Shown here one piece after another: positions 48,401 through 56,842 of a stretch of DNA of 64,000 bases. The DNA is from Siderastrea radians (lineage: Eukaryota > Cnidaria > Anthozoa > Scleractinia > Rhizangiidae), in the NCBI GenBank assembly GCA_964017195.1, contig OZ024894.1:6465537-6529536 (forward strand), given 5' to 3'. Both the position numbers and the translations under genes were made by a program. The notes under the pieces were generated by a model that saw only the letters and a list, made by a program, of their open reading frames with translations, was not told the origin of the DNA and searched no databases. Numbering within the stretch: position 1 is the first letter of the stretch; every line of letters starts with the position of its first letter.

Positions 48401-49499
48401 GACTTGGCTACGTAATGCTTTAAAGTAGCTATGTCAATGATTTTTAGTATTGCTTTCAAGAGCTAGGAAGACACATTACTCAAGGGAAACCCAGATATAA
48501 TTATTCAATTTTGTTTCAAATTACTCTATGAGCTTTCTGAAACTATAGATAAGTGTAGTTTGCTTCGGATGTCCAGTATAAAGATGGATTGCAACGTTCA
48601 GGTTCTTTCCTGTCGCTAAGAACGCGTACCAAGTGTCATGTAAAAAATGTGCACGTTCGATTAATTAACGTTGTTCCCTTCTCCTCTTTTCGAATCCTCA
48701 ATCCTGGTGTAATCACAGGTGGCCCAAACTCACGACCTGATAGCATGAACGTGACTCTTACTTGTATGTGGTATTCTTGATTTATATGTATGGGAAGTTC
48801 ATTTAGGTTCTAAAGTACTAAGGTTTATCCATTAATGTTGAAATAAATTTCACTTACCTCAACAAGGGGTTGTCTTAATGTCTTCTAAGTAATTTGGGCT
48901 CAATTTGTGGCCATTTTTAAACGCGTCGTTTTGGTTTGGTGCTCTTATGTGGGAAAACAACACCACAAACAACGACAATCTGAATGTACGTAATGTTTAC
49001 AAGAGAGGATGAAGGGAGAGAGCGAATTCCTCATACATGGGCCTCTTCCGATGAAAACTATTTGAAATCTATTTTTGTTTTTGTGTCATACTGCGTGGTT
49101 ATTTTAAGGACGACACCTCATTGGTGAGTTAGAATGACGTCATGTAATTTTAGATTGTTAACATGGGAACAACAGATAAAAATAACCTTCGCAGCGTGGG
49201 TGCGAACTAATAATAAATTTCAAATAATCGTCATGGGGCATGGGGATTCACTCTCTTACTCCATCCTCTCTTGATGTTTATGAAATGGAATCCACAGTCT
49301 GACGGTTCTCAACTATTCTTCACAGAAACATGTTGCTTATCACCGAGAAGACGTGTACGACCTCTTCCCAGGAGTCTTCGCAACCGTGGAGATGATTCCG
49401 GACAGTGTGGGAGACTGGTTGCTTCACTGTCACGTGAATGATCACATGATCGGCGGCATGGAGACAGTTTACTCTGTTTATGGTACGTTTTTCTCATGA
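36262..49499 (+). CDS. ceruloplasmin/hephaestin-like multicopper ferroxidase (13 coding exons)
   Basis: Joining exons 36262-36422, 39102-39535, 39982-40293, 41004-41325, 41869-42055, 42601-42838, 43360-43530, 44725-44934, 45794-46040, 46456-46695, 47212-47437, 47926-48246 and 49326-49499 gives about 1080 codons with GT-AG introns and consistent phases throughout. The product has a signal peptide and six cupredoxin domains in the ceruloplasmin order, close to the length of vertebrate ceruloplasmin. Domains 1 and 6 supply the trinuclear copper ligands (MHPHG, YHSHV, HFHGQ, LHCHV). Domains 2, 4 and 6 each have the His, Cys, His and Met of a type 1 site. It most likely oxidises Fe2+ with O2 as electron acceptor in the extracellular or secretory space. 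No transmembrane anchor is seen, so it is ceruloplasmin-like rather than hephaestin-like, unless another exon exists. Confidence 0.9.
38190..38325 (-). mobile_element. tRNA-Glu-like SINE or tRNA pseudogene in intron 1
   Basis: On the minus strand the sequence GGCCTAGTGGAC (A box) and GGGTTCGACACTC (B box) frame an anticodon arm with a CTC-containing loop, like tRNA-Glu. The acceptor and T stems are mismatched, so it is not a functional tRNA. A long A-rich tract on the plus strand (T-rich on the element strand) follows. Confidence 0.6.
38790..38842. repeat. ACGG/TACGG microsatellite
   Basis: Degenerate 'cggacgga' and 'tacggatg' units in intron 1. Confidence 0.85.
39102..39535 (+). CDS. multicopper oxidase exon 2 (domain 1)
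   Basis: Encodes most of cupredoxin domain 1, with the first His-x-His pair MHPHG and the second [10 protein letters not shown], both ligands of the trinuclear cluster. Ends GLIG at a GTAAG donor, phase 1. Confidence 0.9.
39982..40293 (+). CDS. multicopper oxidase exon 3 (domain 2, first part)
   Basis: Begins [10 protein letters not shown] and contains [11 protein letters not shown], then the [15 protein letters not shown] loop and GNEVDAHT, whose His is the first type 1 copper ligand of domain 2. Confidence 0.9.
40500..40905. repeat. degenerate AATG/ACGA tetranucleotide tract
   Basis: Intron 3 is dominated by diverged 'gaatgaacgaa' units over about 400 bp. Confidence 0.75.
41004..41325 (+). 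CDS. multicopper oxidase exon 4 (domain 2 end, domain 3 start)
   Basis: Begins YFHGQTF and carries [15 protein letters not shown]: the Cys, His and Met ligands of a complete type 1 site. It then crosses into domain 3 with [19 protein letters not shown]. Ends in phase 2, as do all the odd-domain start exons. Confidence 0.9.
41869..42055 (+). CDS. multicopper oxidase exon 5 (domain 3)
   Basis: Encodes [13 protein letters not shown] and [23 protein letters not shown] of domain 3. Ends in phase 0 at a GTAAGG donor. Confidence 0.9.
42601..42838 (+). CDS. multicopper oxidase exon 6 (domain 3)
   Basis: Carries SIQPHGVFF and [10 protein letters not shown], where the His pairs of domain 1 are lost, as expected for a domain with no copper site. 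Confidence 0.9.
43360..43530 (+). CDS. multicopper oxidase exon 7 (domain 4 start)
   Basis: Begins [13 protein letters not shown] and contains [11 protein letters not shown]. Ends in phase 1 at a GTACGA donor. Confidence 0.85.
43864..44535. repeat. 106-bp minisatellite in intron 7
   Basis: Units start with 'ataataaacagcacc' at 43869, 43975, 44081 and 44187, exactly 106 bp apart, followed by two or three more diverged units to about 44535. A single related unit lies in intron 9 at 46298-46385. Confidence 0.95.
44725..44934 (+). CDS. multicopper oxidase exon 8 (domain 4)
   Basis: Contains [18 protein letters not shown] and [16 protein letters not shown], with the first type 1 His of domain 4. 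Confidence 0.9.
45794..46040 (+). CDS. multicopper oxidase exon 9 (domain 4 end, domain 5 start)
   Basis: Carries [15 protein letters not shown] (Cys, His and Met ligands) and then [18 protein letters not shown] opening domain 5. The donor is GTCAGT, confirmed by the frame of exon 10. Confidence 0.85.
46298..46385. repeat. single 106-bp-type repeat unit in intron 9
   Basis: Matches the intron 7 minisatellite unit with a few substitutions. Confidence 0.8.
46456..46695 (+). CDS. multicopper oxidase exon 10 (domain 5)
   Basis: Encodes [38 protein letters not shown] and [10 protein letters not shown]. The first His pair is retained in this domain, although the partner pair in exon 11 is lost. 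Confidence 0.9.
47212..47437 (+). CDS. multicopper oxidase exon 11 (domain 5 end)
   Basis: Contains the [14 protein letters not shown] segment (no His pair) and [11 protein letters not shown]. Ends in phase 0 at a GTCAGT donor. Confidence 0.9.
47520..47830. repeat. 66-67-bp minisatellite in intron 11
   Basis: Five units starting 'tgatggactagc' or variant at 47528, 47595, 47662, 47728 and 47794. A lone unit start is also seen at about 43850 next to the 106-bp repeat. Confidence 0.9.
47926..48246 (+). CDS. multicopper oxidase exon 12 (domain 6)
   Basis: Carries [29 protein letters not shown] and [18 protein letters not shown]: one type 1 His plus a His-x-His pair of the trinuclear cluster. 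Confidence 0.9.
49326..49499 (+). CDS. multicopper oxidase exon 13 (domain 6 end, stop)
   Basis: Carries [15 protein letters not shown], the His-Cys-His and Met motif that joins the type 1 and trinuclear sites. Reading on, the frame closes at TGA 49497-49499 after VYGTFFS. A strong donor (G|GTACGT at 49482/49483) leaves open an alternative end spliced to 49861-50015. Confidence 0.8.
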   Translation, partial: KHVAYHREDVYDLFPGVFATVEMIPDSVGDWLLHCHVNDHMIGGMETVYSVYGTFFS

Positions 49500-51023
49500 A
49501 AAAAGCTAATTGTCCCCGCAGGGGTTTTGGCAAAATCCTGAGGAGGCGTCCTTATAGTCCGCGCGTATATAAAGGAATCGGTGGGTAATGATGACGTTTC
49601 GTCACTAAACGCCCGAACGGAATAAATGGGTAATGATGGCGTAGCATCAGTAAACATATGGTAATGTGACGGTGTCAGTAAATCAAAAATCTCTATCTAG
49701 GGGGTGCACGGTATTCATAGAAAACTCGCGCGCGTGGGTTGTCTGCGTGGGCTTCCTTACCGCACATGTTTTCAGTATATAAATCCCGACGAGCAGCTGT
49801 TTTGAAGGCGAGAGAGAAACTGTAGTTTTTATTTCCGTTTACCTTATTTTATTCCCGTAGAAAGCCAACGTAAATTGTCAAGCCACGAGAAGGAAAAGTT
49901 CGAGTTCGACCTAAGAAATTTTGGATCATTTGTCAGACACGCATCATACAGAAATCATTTGGAAACGAGTTGTCGACACAAATCACTTTGGGGGAGTGAA
50001 AGCCTTGGTCCATAAAAAAGCAAGCCTTGCTTAGCGAACGAGTGAATCTCAACACCAGTAAACCCTACAGACATCAGTTTAATAGGTTTTTAACTCGCAA
50101 GAAATATGGCGCTACAAGATTGCATTGGTCGCGTGCGCGTGAAAACACAACAACGCGAGCACTTGCCTTCAGAAAAAGCTCATGGAAACAGTGGTCGAGC
50201 TTTTTAGTTGCAAGTCGAGCTGCGATCTCATTATTTATAACTTTTCAGACATTGCAAGATAGTTTGGGTGACTAGGAAATTTATGCACATTAACAAAAAT
50301 GTCCGCTTTTGCGATTTTACTTGATTGGTTTCGAATTCAATTCATGTAGTTGATTGTCTCTGTGGAAAATCTCGCTTGTAATGTAAGAAATGTGTCCGAG
50401 AATGCGCATTTTGTGTCAAAAGTCACGTTCGTGGTACTTTGTTTACACGGCGTATATGGAAATTATTTCCATGTCGCTGGAAGTTGCTTTCCCGCATTTT
50501 AGTACAATTTTATTTCCCCTTAAACTTTCCACTGCAATGTTTGTTCTAATAAAGAACTTAGATTATCGAAGAAGAAAATTTTTATGTAATTCAGCAATAT
50601 AGGACGAACAAATAGTTTGCCAGGCATTACTGTTAATCAGGGCGGGAAAAGGTTGGGCGATGAAACGAGCAGTCCGCTGTTCAAGCAATGTGTGATGCGG
50701 AGAAGGACTGGAACGAGCGCTCTTTCCGCGCCTCCGGTGCGTTTGGTGGCCGGCAAAATTTACCTGTCAGCAAACCGGAAATCTCATTTTCTTTCTTTAT
50801 TTTTCAGCCAGCCGTGCACTATGATTAAAACGTTTCTTCACAGTCCTGGCTCACAGCTCAAAATGCTTATGTCTGCGTGCATATTAGCCAATCTTCTCAA
50901 CAGCAAGTTGGCTAAAAATGAGCTCAATTTGAGGGTGTTGAATGCTTGCTCTTGCCGCAATACATGACATGGTTTTCTTTTATCGTCTCTTTTACAAAAG
51001 CTCCAAAATACTCCACCCTAATT
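49500..51023. other. intergenic region between the oxidase gene and the Polinton-like element
   Basis: No gene is supported. A possible extra 3' exon of the oxidase gene (acceptor at 49859-49860, open to TAA at 50013-50015) has no recognisable domain. Frames at 50027-50275 and 50617-50967 lack family resemblance. Confidence 0.4.
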
Positions 51024-51029
51024 CTTACA

Positions 51030-51158
51030 AGTAGTACTGTAGGCTGCTTGAGGGTGATTTACCTCGCTTTCATGTTCCAAAAAACCTCGCTTTCATGTTG
51101 GGTCTCGATGTGAGGTCGAGGCATAGAGGAAATACGTCACGAGATCTTAGGTTTATTA
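51030..51158 (+). repeat. left terminal inverted repeat, outer part
   Basis: Matches the reverse complement of about 61172-61300 with about three mismatches. Contains the tandem motif 'acctcgctttcatgttcc' / 'acctcgctttcatgttgg'. The repeat continues at 51441-51495 and 52529-52993 after two insertions, to a total of about 645 bp. Confidence 0.85.
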
Positions 51159-51440
51159 GAGCAGTTTTCAATTGAGTGTCGAATGTAAATCGCGTTTTGC
51201 TTTGGTTTTGCTTTACTTCACTCTGTGATTGGTTAAAAAATCTCGCGCCACTTTCTCGACCAATCAGAAGTGAAACTCAAACCAATCCCGACTCGCTCGC
51301 ACGCGTTTTCCCGCGCTTGGCGCCGGTTACATGTATTTGCTTCGAGTTCTGATTGGTTCATTGGGTAATTTGTGTTTGTTGTGATTGGCTGGGGTAATTA
51401 CTTTGGTTTTGGTTTTACGACACTCATTTGAAAAGCGCTC
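51159..51440. mobile_element. MITE inserted in left terminal repeat
   Basis: Ends GAGCAGTTTTCAATTGAGTG and its near-complement, flanked by TA on both sides. The right terminal repeat shows the empty site. 282 bp, non-coding. The TA target fits a Tc1/mariner-mobilised MITE. Confidence 0.85.
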
Positions 51441-51495
51441 TATTAATTATGATTGCATTGGTTTGTTTGTCGGTAACGGCGTAATTTTGGTTCAT

Positions 51496-52528
51496 CACGG
51501 TGGGGCCAAACCACCCCCCAAATGGGTCATGAAATGTCCCGTTTTTTGGTTAATTTTTAATAATTTTGTTACTTTTCATCATTTCTTTACCAAACTTGGT
51601 AATTTGATATGGGTCTTTGTGCCAAACAATTTGACATGAATGGTGATGCCAAATGTCAAATTATGACGTCATAATTGGTGACGTCATATTATTCTCTAAA
51701 ATAAAATTTTAGAATTTCTAAATTTTTTCTGGTGTTTTAGAAAGAACACGTCAAGAGGAGTTGAATGCTGAAAACCGTTTGTCGATGTGATAAATAATGG
51801 ATGAGATATGGCATTTTAGATTTTGAAAATTTCACAGTCTCAAAATAGGGTCCCCCCCTTGTGTAATACGTTTGAATTTAAGTGTTGTTTTGTTGCGTCA
51901 ACGACACCATTTAAGTTGCAGATAAGATGTCTTAAATGACGGAAGCTAAATGAAAAAGAAAAACTCGGAAAATTTTTTTCCTGCCAGAGCTAGAGCCCCC
52001 AAACCAGTTTTGTGACGTAATTAAGTGTCACGTGATCAATTATGCTCTTGCTAATATTATCGTTTTCAAGCCGAAAACTTAAAATATAAAATGATACGAT
52101 TTTTTGGAACAACAAGAAGTCCATTTTACCAGATTATTACCTTGCATGGAAAAAAACTGTACAAAATAGATCAACAGGGTTGTTTTTAGAAGAAAAGTAT
52201 GGTTCCGGGGGGGACACTTTAAATGTCTTTAAATTGCCATAACTTAAGATACGTTTGTCTTAGCGAGGTACGGTTTTCAGCATTTTACTCCCCTTGCCAA
52301 GTTCTTTCAGATGACATAACTTTTTATTTCAAATTTGAAATTTTCAGTTAACTCGTTTTGTGACGTCAGCCATTATGACGTCACAATTTGGTTTTTTAAG
52401 TCATTCTCATACTTAAAATAAATTGGGCGACAACCCAAGGTTTTTTGCCAAGTTTGGAAAAGAAATATGAAAAAGAAGCAAAATTAGTCTAAATGACCCA
52501 TTTGGGGGGGTGGTTTGGCCCCGCCGTG
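51496..52528. mobile_element. MITE inserted at the start codon of the left TIR gene
   Basis: Inverted ends CACGGYGGGGCCAAACCACC of about 35 bp, flanked by a 2-bp AT duplication. The right terminal repeat is uninterrupted at the same place. Its 1,033 bp carry no recognisable gene. Confidence 0.8.
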
Positions 52529-53029
52529 ATGTCTGAAGCGTGTAAGGGTGAAATTATGAAGCCACGTCGAAGACCTTTGCGATGTTTGGATTCTTTTCAG
52601 AATATTTTTGGACGAGAAGCATTGCGTTTAATAACAAGACCCGACAGATCACATTTGGCTCGATTGGCCGAGAGGATCAGAGAAAGAAGAGAAGAAACGT
52701 GGCGTGTGTTGAATAGAGATCGCGTGGCGGCTTTTATTGAATTGGTGACCCTTGTCTGGGTCGATGAAGAAAATTGCATCCGTCACGCTTCAGAGAGAGG
52801 AACTGCGGATGAATCCCTCACGTGGACATTACTGCATCGTGTGTTGCCGTTTGCTTTACGACATTGTAATGATTTTTCAACATTGGCAAAGTGGGCAAGA
52901 CCGATGTTTATGAAAGACTTTGGAAAAATGAGAACGTGTTTGGACGTTAAATTTCCAGACTTGCGTGAAACATCGAGACATTGGCATAAGGTTTGCACAA
53001 TGAGTGTCATAGCAACAAGTATTGAATGA
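52529..53029 (+). CDS. TIR-borne unknown protein, left copy (NIFGRE family)
   Basis: 166-residue protein, helical and Arg-rich, no signal peptide. Core motifs in order: RPLRCLDSFQNIFGRE, an amphipathic RLAERIRERREETW segment, NRDRVAAFIELVTLVW, EENCIRHASERGTADESL and LPFALRHCNDFSTLAKWARPM. Length and the NxxRVxAF motif loosely recall BH1 of Bcl-2 proteins, but this is only a hypothesis. Translation must start at ATG 52529, because a MITE lies directly upstream and removed the extra 15 N-terminal residues possible in the right copy. The C-terminus (KVCTMSVIATSIE) differs from the right copy owing to a recombination point near 52993. Confidence 0.7.
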   Translation: MSEACKGEIMKPRRRPLRCLDSFQNIFGREALRLITRPDRSHLARLAERIRERREETWRVLNRDRVAAFIELVTLVWVDEENCIRHASERGTADESLTWTLLHRVLPFALRHCNDFSTLAKWARPMFMKDFGKMRTCLDVKFPDLRETSRHWHKVCTMSVIATSIE

Positions 53030-53126
53030 CAGGGTACCCCCCTCCCCCCACGTGAAAGTATCGTGACAGTGAATTGTTGATTTGTAGTGTCATTTGATTC
53101 GTGTCTGAAGCGAGTGAAGTTCAACA

Positions 53127-53513
53127 ATGAAGACAAAGCGAAGACCTTTACAATGTTTGGCTTCTTTTGAGAATATTTTTGGTAGAGAAGGGCTTGCTTT
53201 GATTACAAGACGAGAGAGAACTCCTCTGTACAGATTGATTGAAAGAATAAGAGAAAATCAAATGGAAACATGGAGACCATTGAATGCGGATCGCGTGGCG
53301 GCTTTTATTGACTTGGTGACCCTTGTCTGGTTGGAAGAGGAGAATGGCATCCGTCACGCTTCCGATCGTGGAGTAGCCGACGAATCCCTTTCTAGAACTT
53401 TGTTTGGTCGCGTGCTCCCGTTTTGCTGCCGTCATTGTAATGACTTTTCGTCAACAGCAACGTGGGCAAGACCCATGGACAATGAGGACTTTGATGTTGG
53501 GGTCTCAATTTGA
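53127..53513 (+). CDS. paralog of the TIR-borne NIFGRE-family protein
   Basis: 128 residues with the same motif order: RPLQCLASFENIFGREGL, RLIERIRENQMETW, NADRVAAFIDLVTLVW, EENGIRHASDRGVADESL, and RHCNDFSSTATWARPM. It is about 60 percent identical to its neighbour by eye and lacks the C-terminal 35 residues. Right after it, 53497-53560 resembles the terminal repeat ('ggtctcaatttgaagttgagg', 'aggaaatacgtcacga'), so the gene ends in what was once a terminal repeat of a related element. Function unknown. Confidence 0.65.
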   Translation: MKTKRRPLQCLASFENIFGREGLALITRRERTPLYRLIERIRENQMETWRPLNADRVAAFIDLVTLVWLEEENGIRHASDRGVADESLSRTLFGRVLPFCCRHCNDFSSTATWARPMDNEDFDVGVSI

Positions 53514-53866
53514 AGTTGAGGTAATAGGAAAGGAAATACGTCACGATGTTAGTCATAGCAACAATTATTGACATTTGCCCTAAGCAAATGAACAGTTTGG
53601 GTAAGGTAAACAAACCCAAAGTGTTCACATACATAGGGTAATGCCCTGTTTATTGAAAATATAAAAAATACTAATACTAATTACAAATAGAAAACATACA
53701 ACTATTCCTTATATCGTGTAAAGTTAATGTTTATGAAGCAGCCTGTTAAAGTTAATGTTTATGAAGCAGCTTGATATCCATAAGGATAAGTTTCAAATAA
53801 ACACTGGTTATTTTTTCAACAACAAACTCTCTCTCTCTCTGTTTTGCCACGTTGTATTGGTGCGTT
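53514..53866. other. spacer with TIR-like remnant and direct repeat
   Basis: The TIR-like remnant reaches 53560. 53795-53876 repeats in direct orientation at 54621-54693 (including 'ctctctctctgttttgcc' and 'gttgtattggtgcg'), flanking the polymerase fragment. No gene. Confidence 0.5.
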
Positions 53867-54306
53867 TCAAACTGTCAAGGGATCAACAACTCTTTTGTTG
53901 AACACTAGTTTGTAACACTTGTATTCCGGATAAGTGTAAATGTTATAGTTTTTGGCGTCACGCACAATTTGATGTGTTTTGATGACTTGAGTTTCTCTTG
54001 GTTTGTCTTGTGGTTGTTGAATTTCATCCAATACATTTTGGCGCATAACATCAAAGTTCAATTGTGTTTTTCCTTCGCTGTTTAGCCTGAAACCTCGGAC
54101 TTTGCATTCGATTTTTCCATTCTTTGTTTTGTAGCCATAATTTTTCGGACCCGCTGCCACGAATTCCACAATGTAATCACCGTCGTCTAATTCGTTGGTG
54201 AACTCACCCAGGTAATCGCCGAGAACGGGTTGAGGTTGCTGGGGATCGTCGGTGTCTTCTAAGAAAACGACGGAATCCGTGTCGAAGTACAACACGCGTT
54301 TTCCAA
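53867..54306 (-). pseudogene. family B DNA polymerase (protein-primed type), C-terminal fragment
   Basis: The minus-strand frame starts abruptly at the palindromic-sequence junction near 54306 and gives the motif C YFDTDS, whose two aspartates bind catalytic metals, then LGDYLGEFTNEL, a GPKNYGYKTKNGK segment and a KVRGF motif typical of Polinton, virophage and adintovirus polymerases. It ends ..FNKRVVDPLTV* at 53867. The exonuclease, TPR1/TPR2 and motif A/B parts are missing; upstream of the junction the frame has a stop. About 140 residues of a normally 1000-residue protein remain, so it cannot polymerise. It documents the element's ancestry. Confidence 0.85.
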
Positions 54307-54396
54307 GGAATCAGAGGGCTTCGTCCGAAAGGCACAAAAATTGCCTATGCTTATTGGAATTTACTGCTCACACCCCGAGGGAGTCCGCAAGCATCA

Positions 54397-56842
54397 AAAA
54401 ACAGCGATTCGACGTGCTGAAGAAGAAAACGCCTCCTAAGGGAGGCCACAAGTATTAAAGGTCCATAGCAGGCGAACGCCCAGTGCTACAACAACATCAA
54501 ACGAGAGCAGGAGGCACAGTCATCATGTTGAATGAAAACTTGTTATTTTGATTGTCAGACAAGACCTGTGAGTCAAGAAGTAATGACAATTTTTTGTAAA
54601 CAAATTTTGTGAAAATTTGAATTAAACACTGGTTATTTTTTCAACAACAAACTCTCTCTCTCTGTTTTGCCACGTTGTATTGGTGCGTTTCAAACGTTCT
54701 TATATTTGTTGTTTTTTAGTGTCACTGTTGGGTGGTTAGAGGAAGGGGGTACCCCACGACACCAGTCACCATAGCAACAGTGTAAAAAAAATTGGAAAAG
54801 TACTGCCACGCTCCTTGGAAAGCACGGACCATATTTGGATGGTTAGAAGAGGGGGCACCCATTTGGAATACGCATGCAATGGGTGCTGGGAAAAATAGAG
54901 GAGAAAATAGGGGGTGGGGGTACCCCTCCTTCATTACAGGTCAACCAGGTATCTTGGTGGAGCTGACAGGTGTCACGCAACCAATCTTCATGAAGTGGGT
55001 GACTCACGTGATGTCTGTCACATCATAACTTTCATGGGGGCGAGGCCTGTCACGTGGCAATAAATGAAGGGGTAGCCCCCTACCCCTCTTGTCTTTACCC
55101 AGGATCTTTTGCGAGGGCGAGTACAAAGGAAAACGATTTCACTTGGAACTCAATAATAATAATAATAATAATAATAGATCACGTGCCTCTGCTGACCTGT
55201 TGGGAATGTATGTTATTAAGCTTTTTTAAATTTTGACCAGCTCCCATGTGGCGGGAATGACCCTATGCTGACCGGTAGGGATTGCAAGCTCATATTTCAG
55301 GAAAAGGCGACGTCCATTAAGGTTGCAGGGTCCAGTCTAAAAGAAAAAGACTGCTGGCTGATAGACATTGCAGGCTCAGGCCTTAGGATAAGACCGTTGA
55401 CTAGGACCAGGTCAGAAAAAAGACGGCAAACCAGCAGGCTAGGCTCTCTGGAGAATTGGGATCGTGAGCCCTGGCCCAATGGGGAGTACTGCTGGCTAGC
55501 TCGATTAGAGAAGACCCCTGCCCGTTAAGGCTTTTGCGGGCTGAGGCTTCAGAGGAAGACTACTGACCAGTCACTAAAGAACAAATTTATGGCGTTTTCT
55601 TCCAGCGATTTTTCGCGATACCTTGCAATGCCTTGCAGCATACACAACCACCTCTAACCCTCCTCCTAGGGTGCCCTTATTTGGACGGAAACTAGACCAA
55701 GGGAGGTGCCTCACCTCCGGTCTTTGTTGATCCCATACCTCTCTCTGCCAAGCCTCTGTAGCTACACACAGCTCAGGTTAGCTTCGAGTAGCTCAAACAT
55801 AAGCATTTCTCAAGACAATAATTGTAGCAAAAGCAACCTTGGAGAGCTCACGTGACAATCACTTTTATTCACGTTCGTTACAATACAATTTCATCTGGTC
55901 AACTTGGTTCACTGCAAAGTCTCATGGTCAACTTTCTTTGTCTTCTTCGTCTTCTTCCTCCTCCTCCTCCTCCTCCTCCTCCTTCTCCTCCTCCTCCTCC
56001 TCCTCCTCTTCTTCTTCGTTCTTAGGGACTGGCCGTGGATGAAAAATTCTGTTCAATAAAAATTTTCGCCTATCCACGGCTGCGTCTGCGGCCTCTTCAT
56101 AATCCATATCTTCTTCTTCGTGCATGAAACGACGTAGGGTTTTCATGACTGCTTCGTGTACGGGATCACGTTTAAGACGACGGAACTTCTTGAGATAGTG
56201 CAGGTACAGCCTCCGTAACTTTGCTCTGAAAACTGGCAATAAAGCATTGAAAGCTTTGGCTTGAGCAACGGCTTCAGATGCCCCCTTTTCCACTAGCCAC
56301 TCCACTTGCTTTCCGAAGCGTGAACTAAGGGACTCTTTAACTTTGGCACGGAGATCTTCCCATGGATCAACGATGTCATATTCCACCTCACTGTCGTCTT
56401 CGTCCTCGGAATCGATTTCCATGTCTTCATCGTCATTTTCTTTATCCTCTGAATCCTCGTTTATGCTTCCTTCGTCTGACCCAACTTCAGACACCACGTC
56501 CTCTGGGGAGACAGTAGCCATGGTTGTACTTTCCCCTTGTTGTTGTTCTAAACGTTTCCAACAACCCCGCTTCTCGTGACGGTCTCTATTGTAGCTTCGA
56601 CTGAACGGTTTTTGACAATACTGGCAAAGATGTGCCATACACTAACTCATGCAGACTCCGCGCTCTTTTACTCAAAATGAGCACCATGCACTTGGCGACT
56701 ATTTATATATGTTTGCAGTGCAACTCAATTTGAGTGAGTGACTCAAACTCATAATGAGCAATGCATTTTGAGCGCGAGTAACCCAGTTAATCGATGAGTT
56801 GCTCACCCATATACTCATAGCGCATGAGTAACTCATAATGAG
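54397..56842. repeat. left arm of the ~5.1-kb central palindrome
   Basis: Reverse complement of 57045-59519 with very few differences: one codon in the poly-Glu tract, a two-codon substitution in the zinc-finger gene, a 12-15 bp insertion and a shorter AAT microsatellite. The outer breakpoint lies next to the polymerase fragment. Confidence 0.9.
55928..56638 (-). CDS. C2HC zinc-finger protein, left copy
   Basis: 236 residues. The N-terminal finger C5-x2-C8-x12-H21-x4-C26 (CQYCQKPF..RDRHEKRGC) is followed by an acidic segment (about 50-90), a helical DPWEDLRAKVKESLSSRFG region, an AKAFNALLPVFRAKLRRLY core, the motifs RDPVHEAVMKTLRRFM and AADAAVDRRKFLLNRIF, and a poly-Glu tail. Similar zinc-finger proteins occur in animal Polinton-like elements as far as I know; the role is unproven, with DNA binding inferred from the finger. 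It is transcribed away from the palindrome centre; TATA-like sequence at 56701-56711 and polyadenylation signal near 55860. Confidence 0.8.
   Translation of the reverse strand: MAHLCQYCQKPFSRSYNRDRHEKRGCWKRLEQQQGESTTMATVSPEDVVSEVGSDEGSINEDSEDKENDDEDMEIDSEDEDDSEVEYDIVDPWEDLRAKVKESLSSRFGKQVEWLVEKGASEAVAQAKAFNALLPVFRAKLRRLYLHYLKKFRRLKRDPVHEAVMKTLRRFMHEEEDMDYEEAADAAVDRRKFLLNRIFHPRPVPKNEEEEEEEEEEEKEEEEEEEEEEDEEDKES

Noticed and set aside
50027..50967. Short open frames between the oxidase gene and the Polinton-type element
   Set aside because: No family resemblance, no splice-consistent extension, repeat-like composition.
54252..54458. Plus-strand open frame ending KKKTPPKGGHKY at the palindrome edge
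   Set aside because: It crosses the rearrangement junction and overlaps the polymerase fragment on the other strand; the part inside the arm is too short to support a gene.
54722..55028. Open frames on both strands in the palindrome arms near the outer edge (also 58886-59192)
   Set aside because: No domain, and identity between arms makes frame conservation uninformative.
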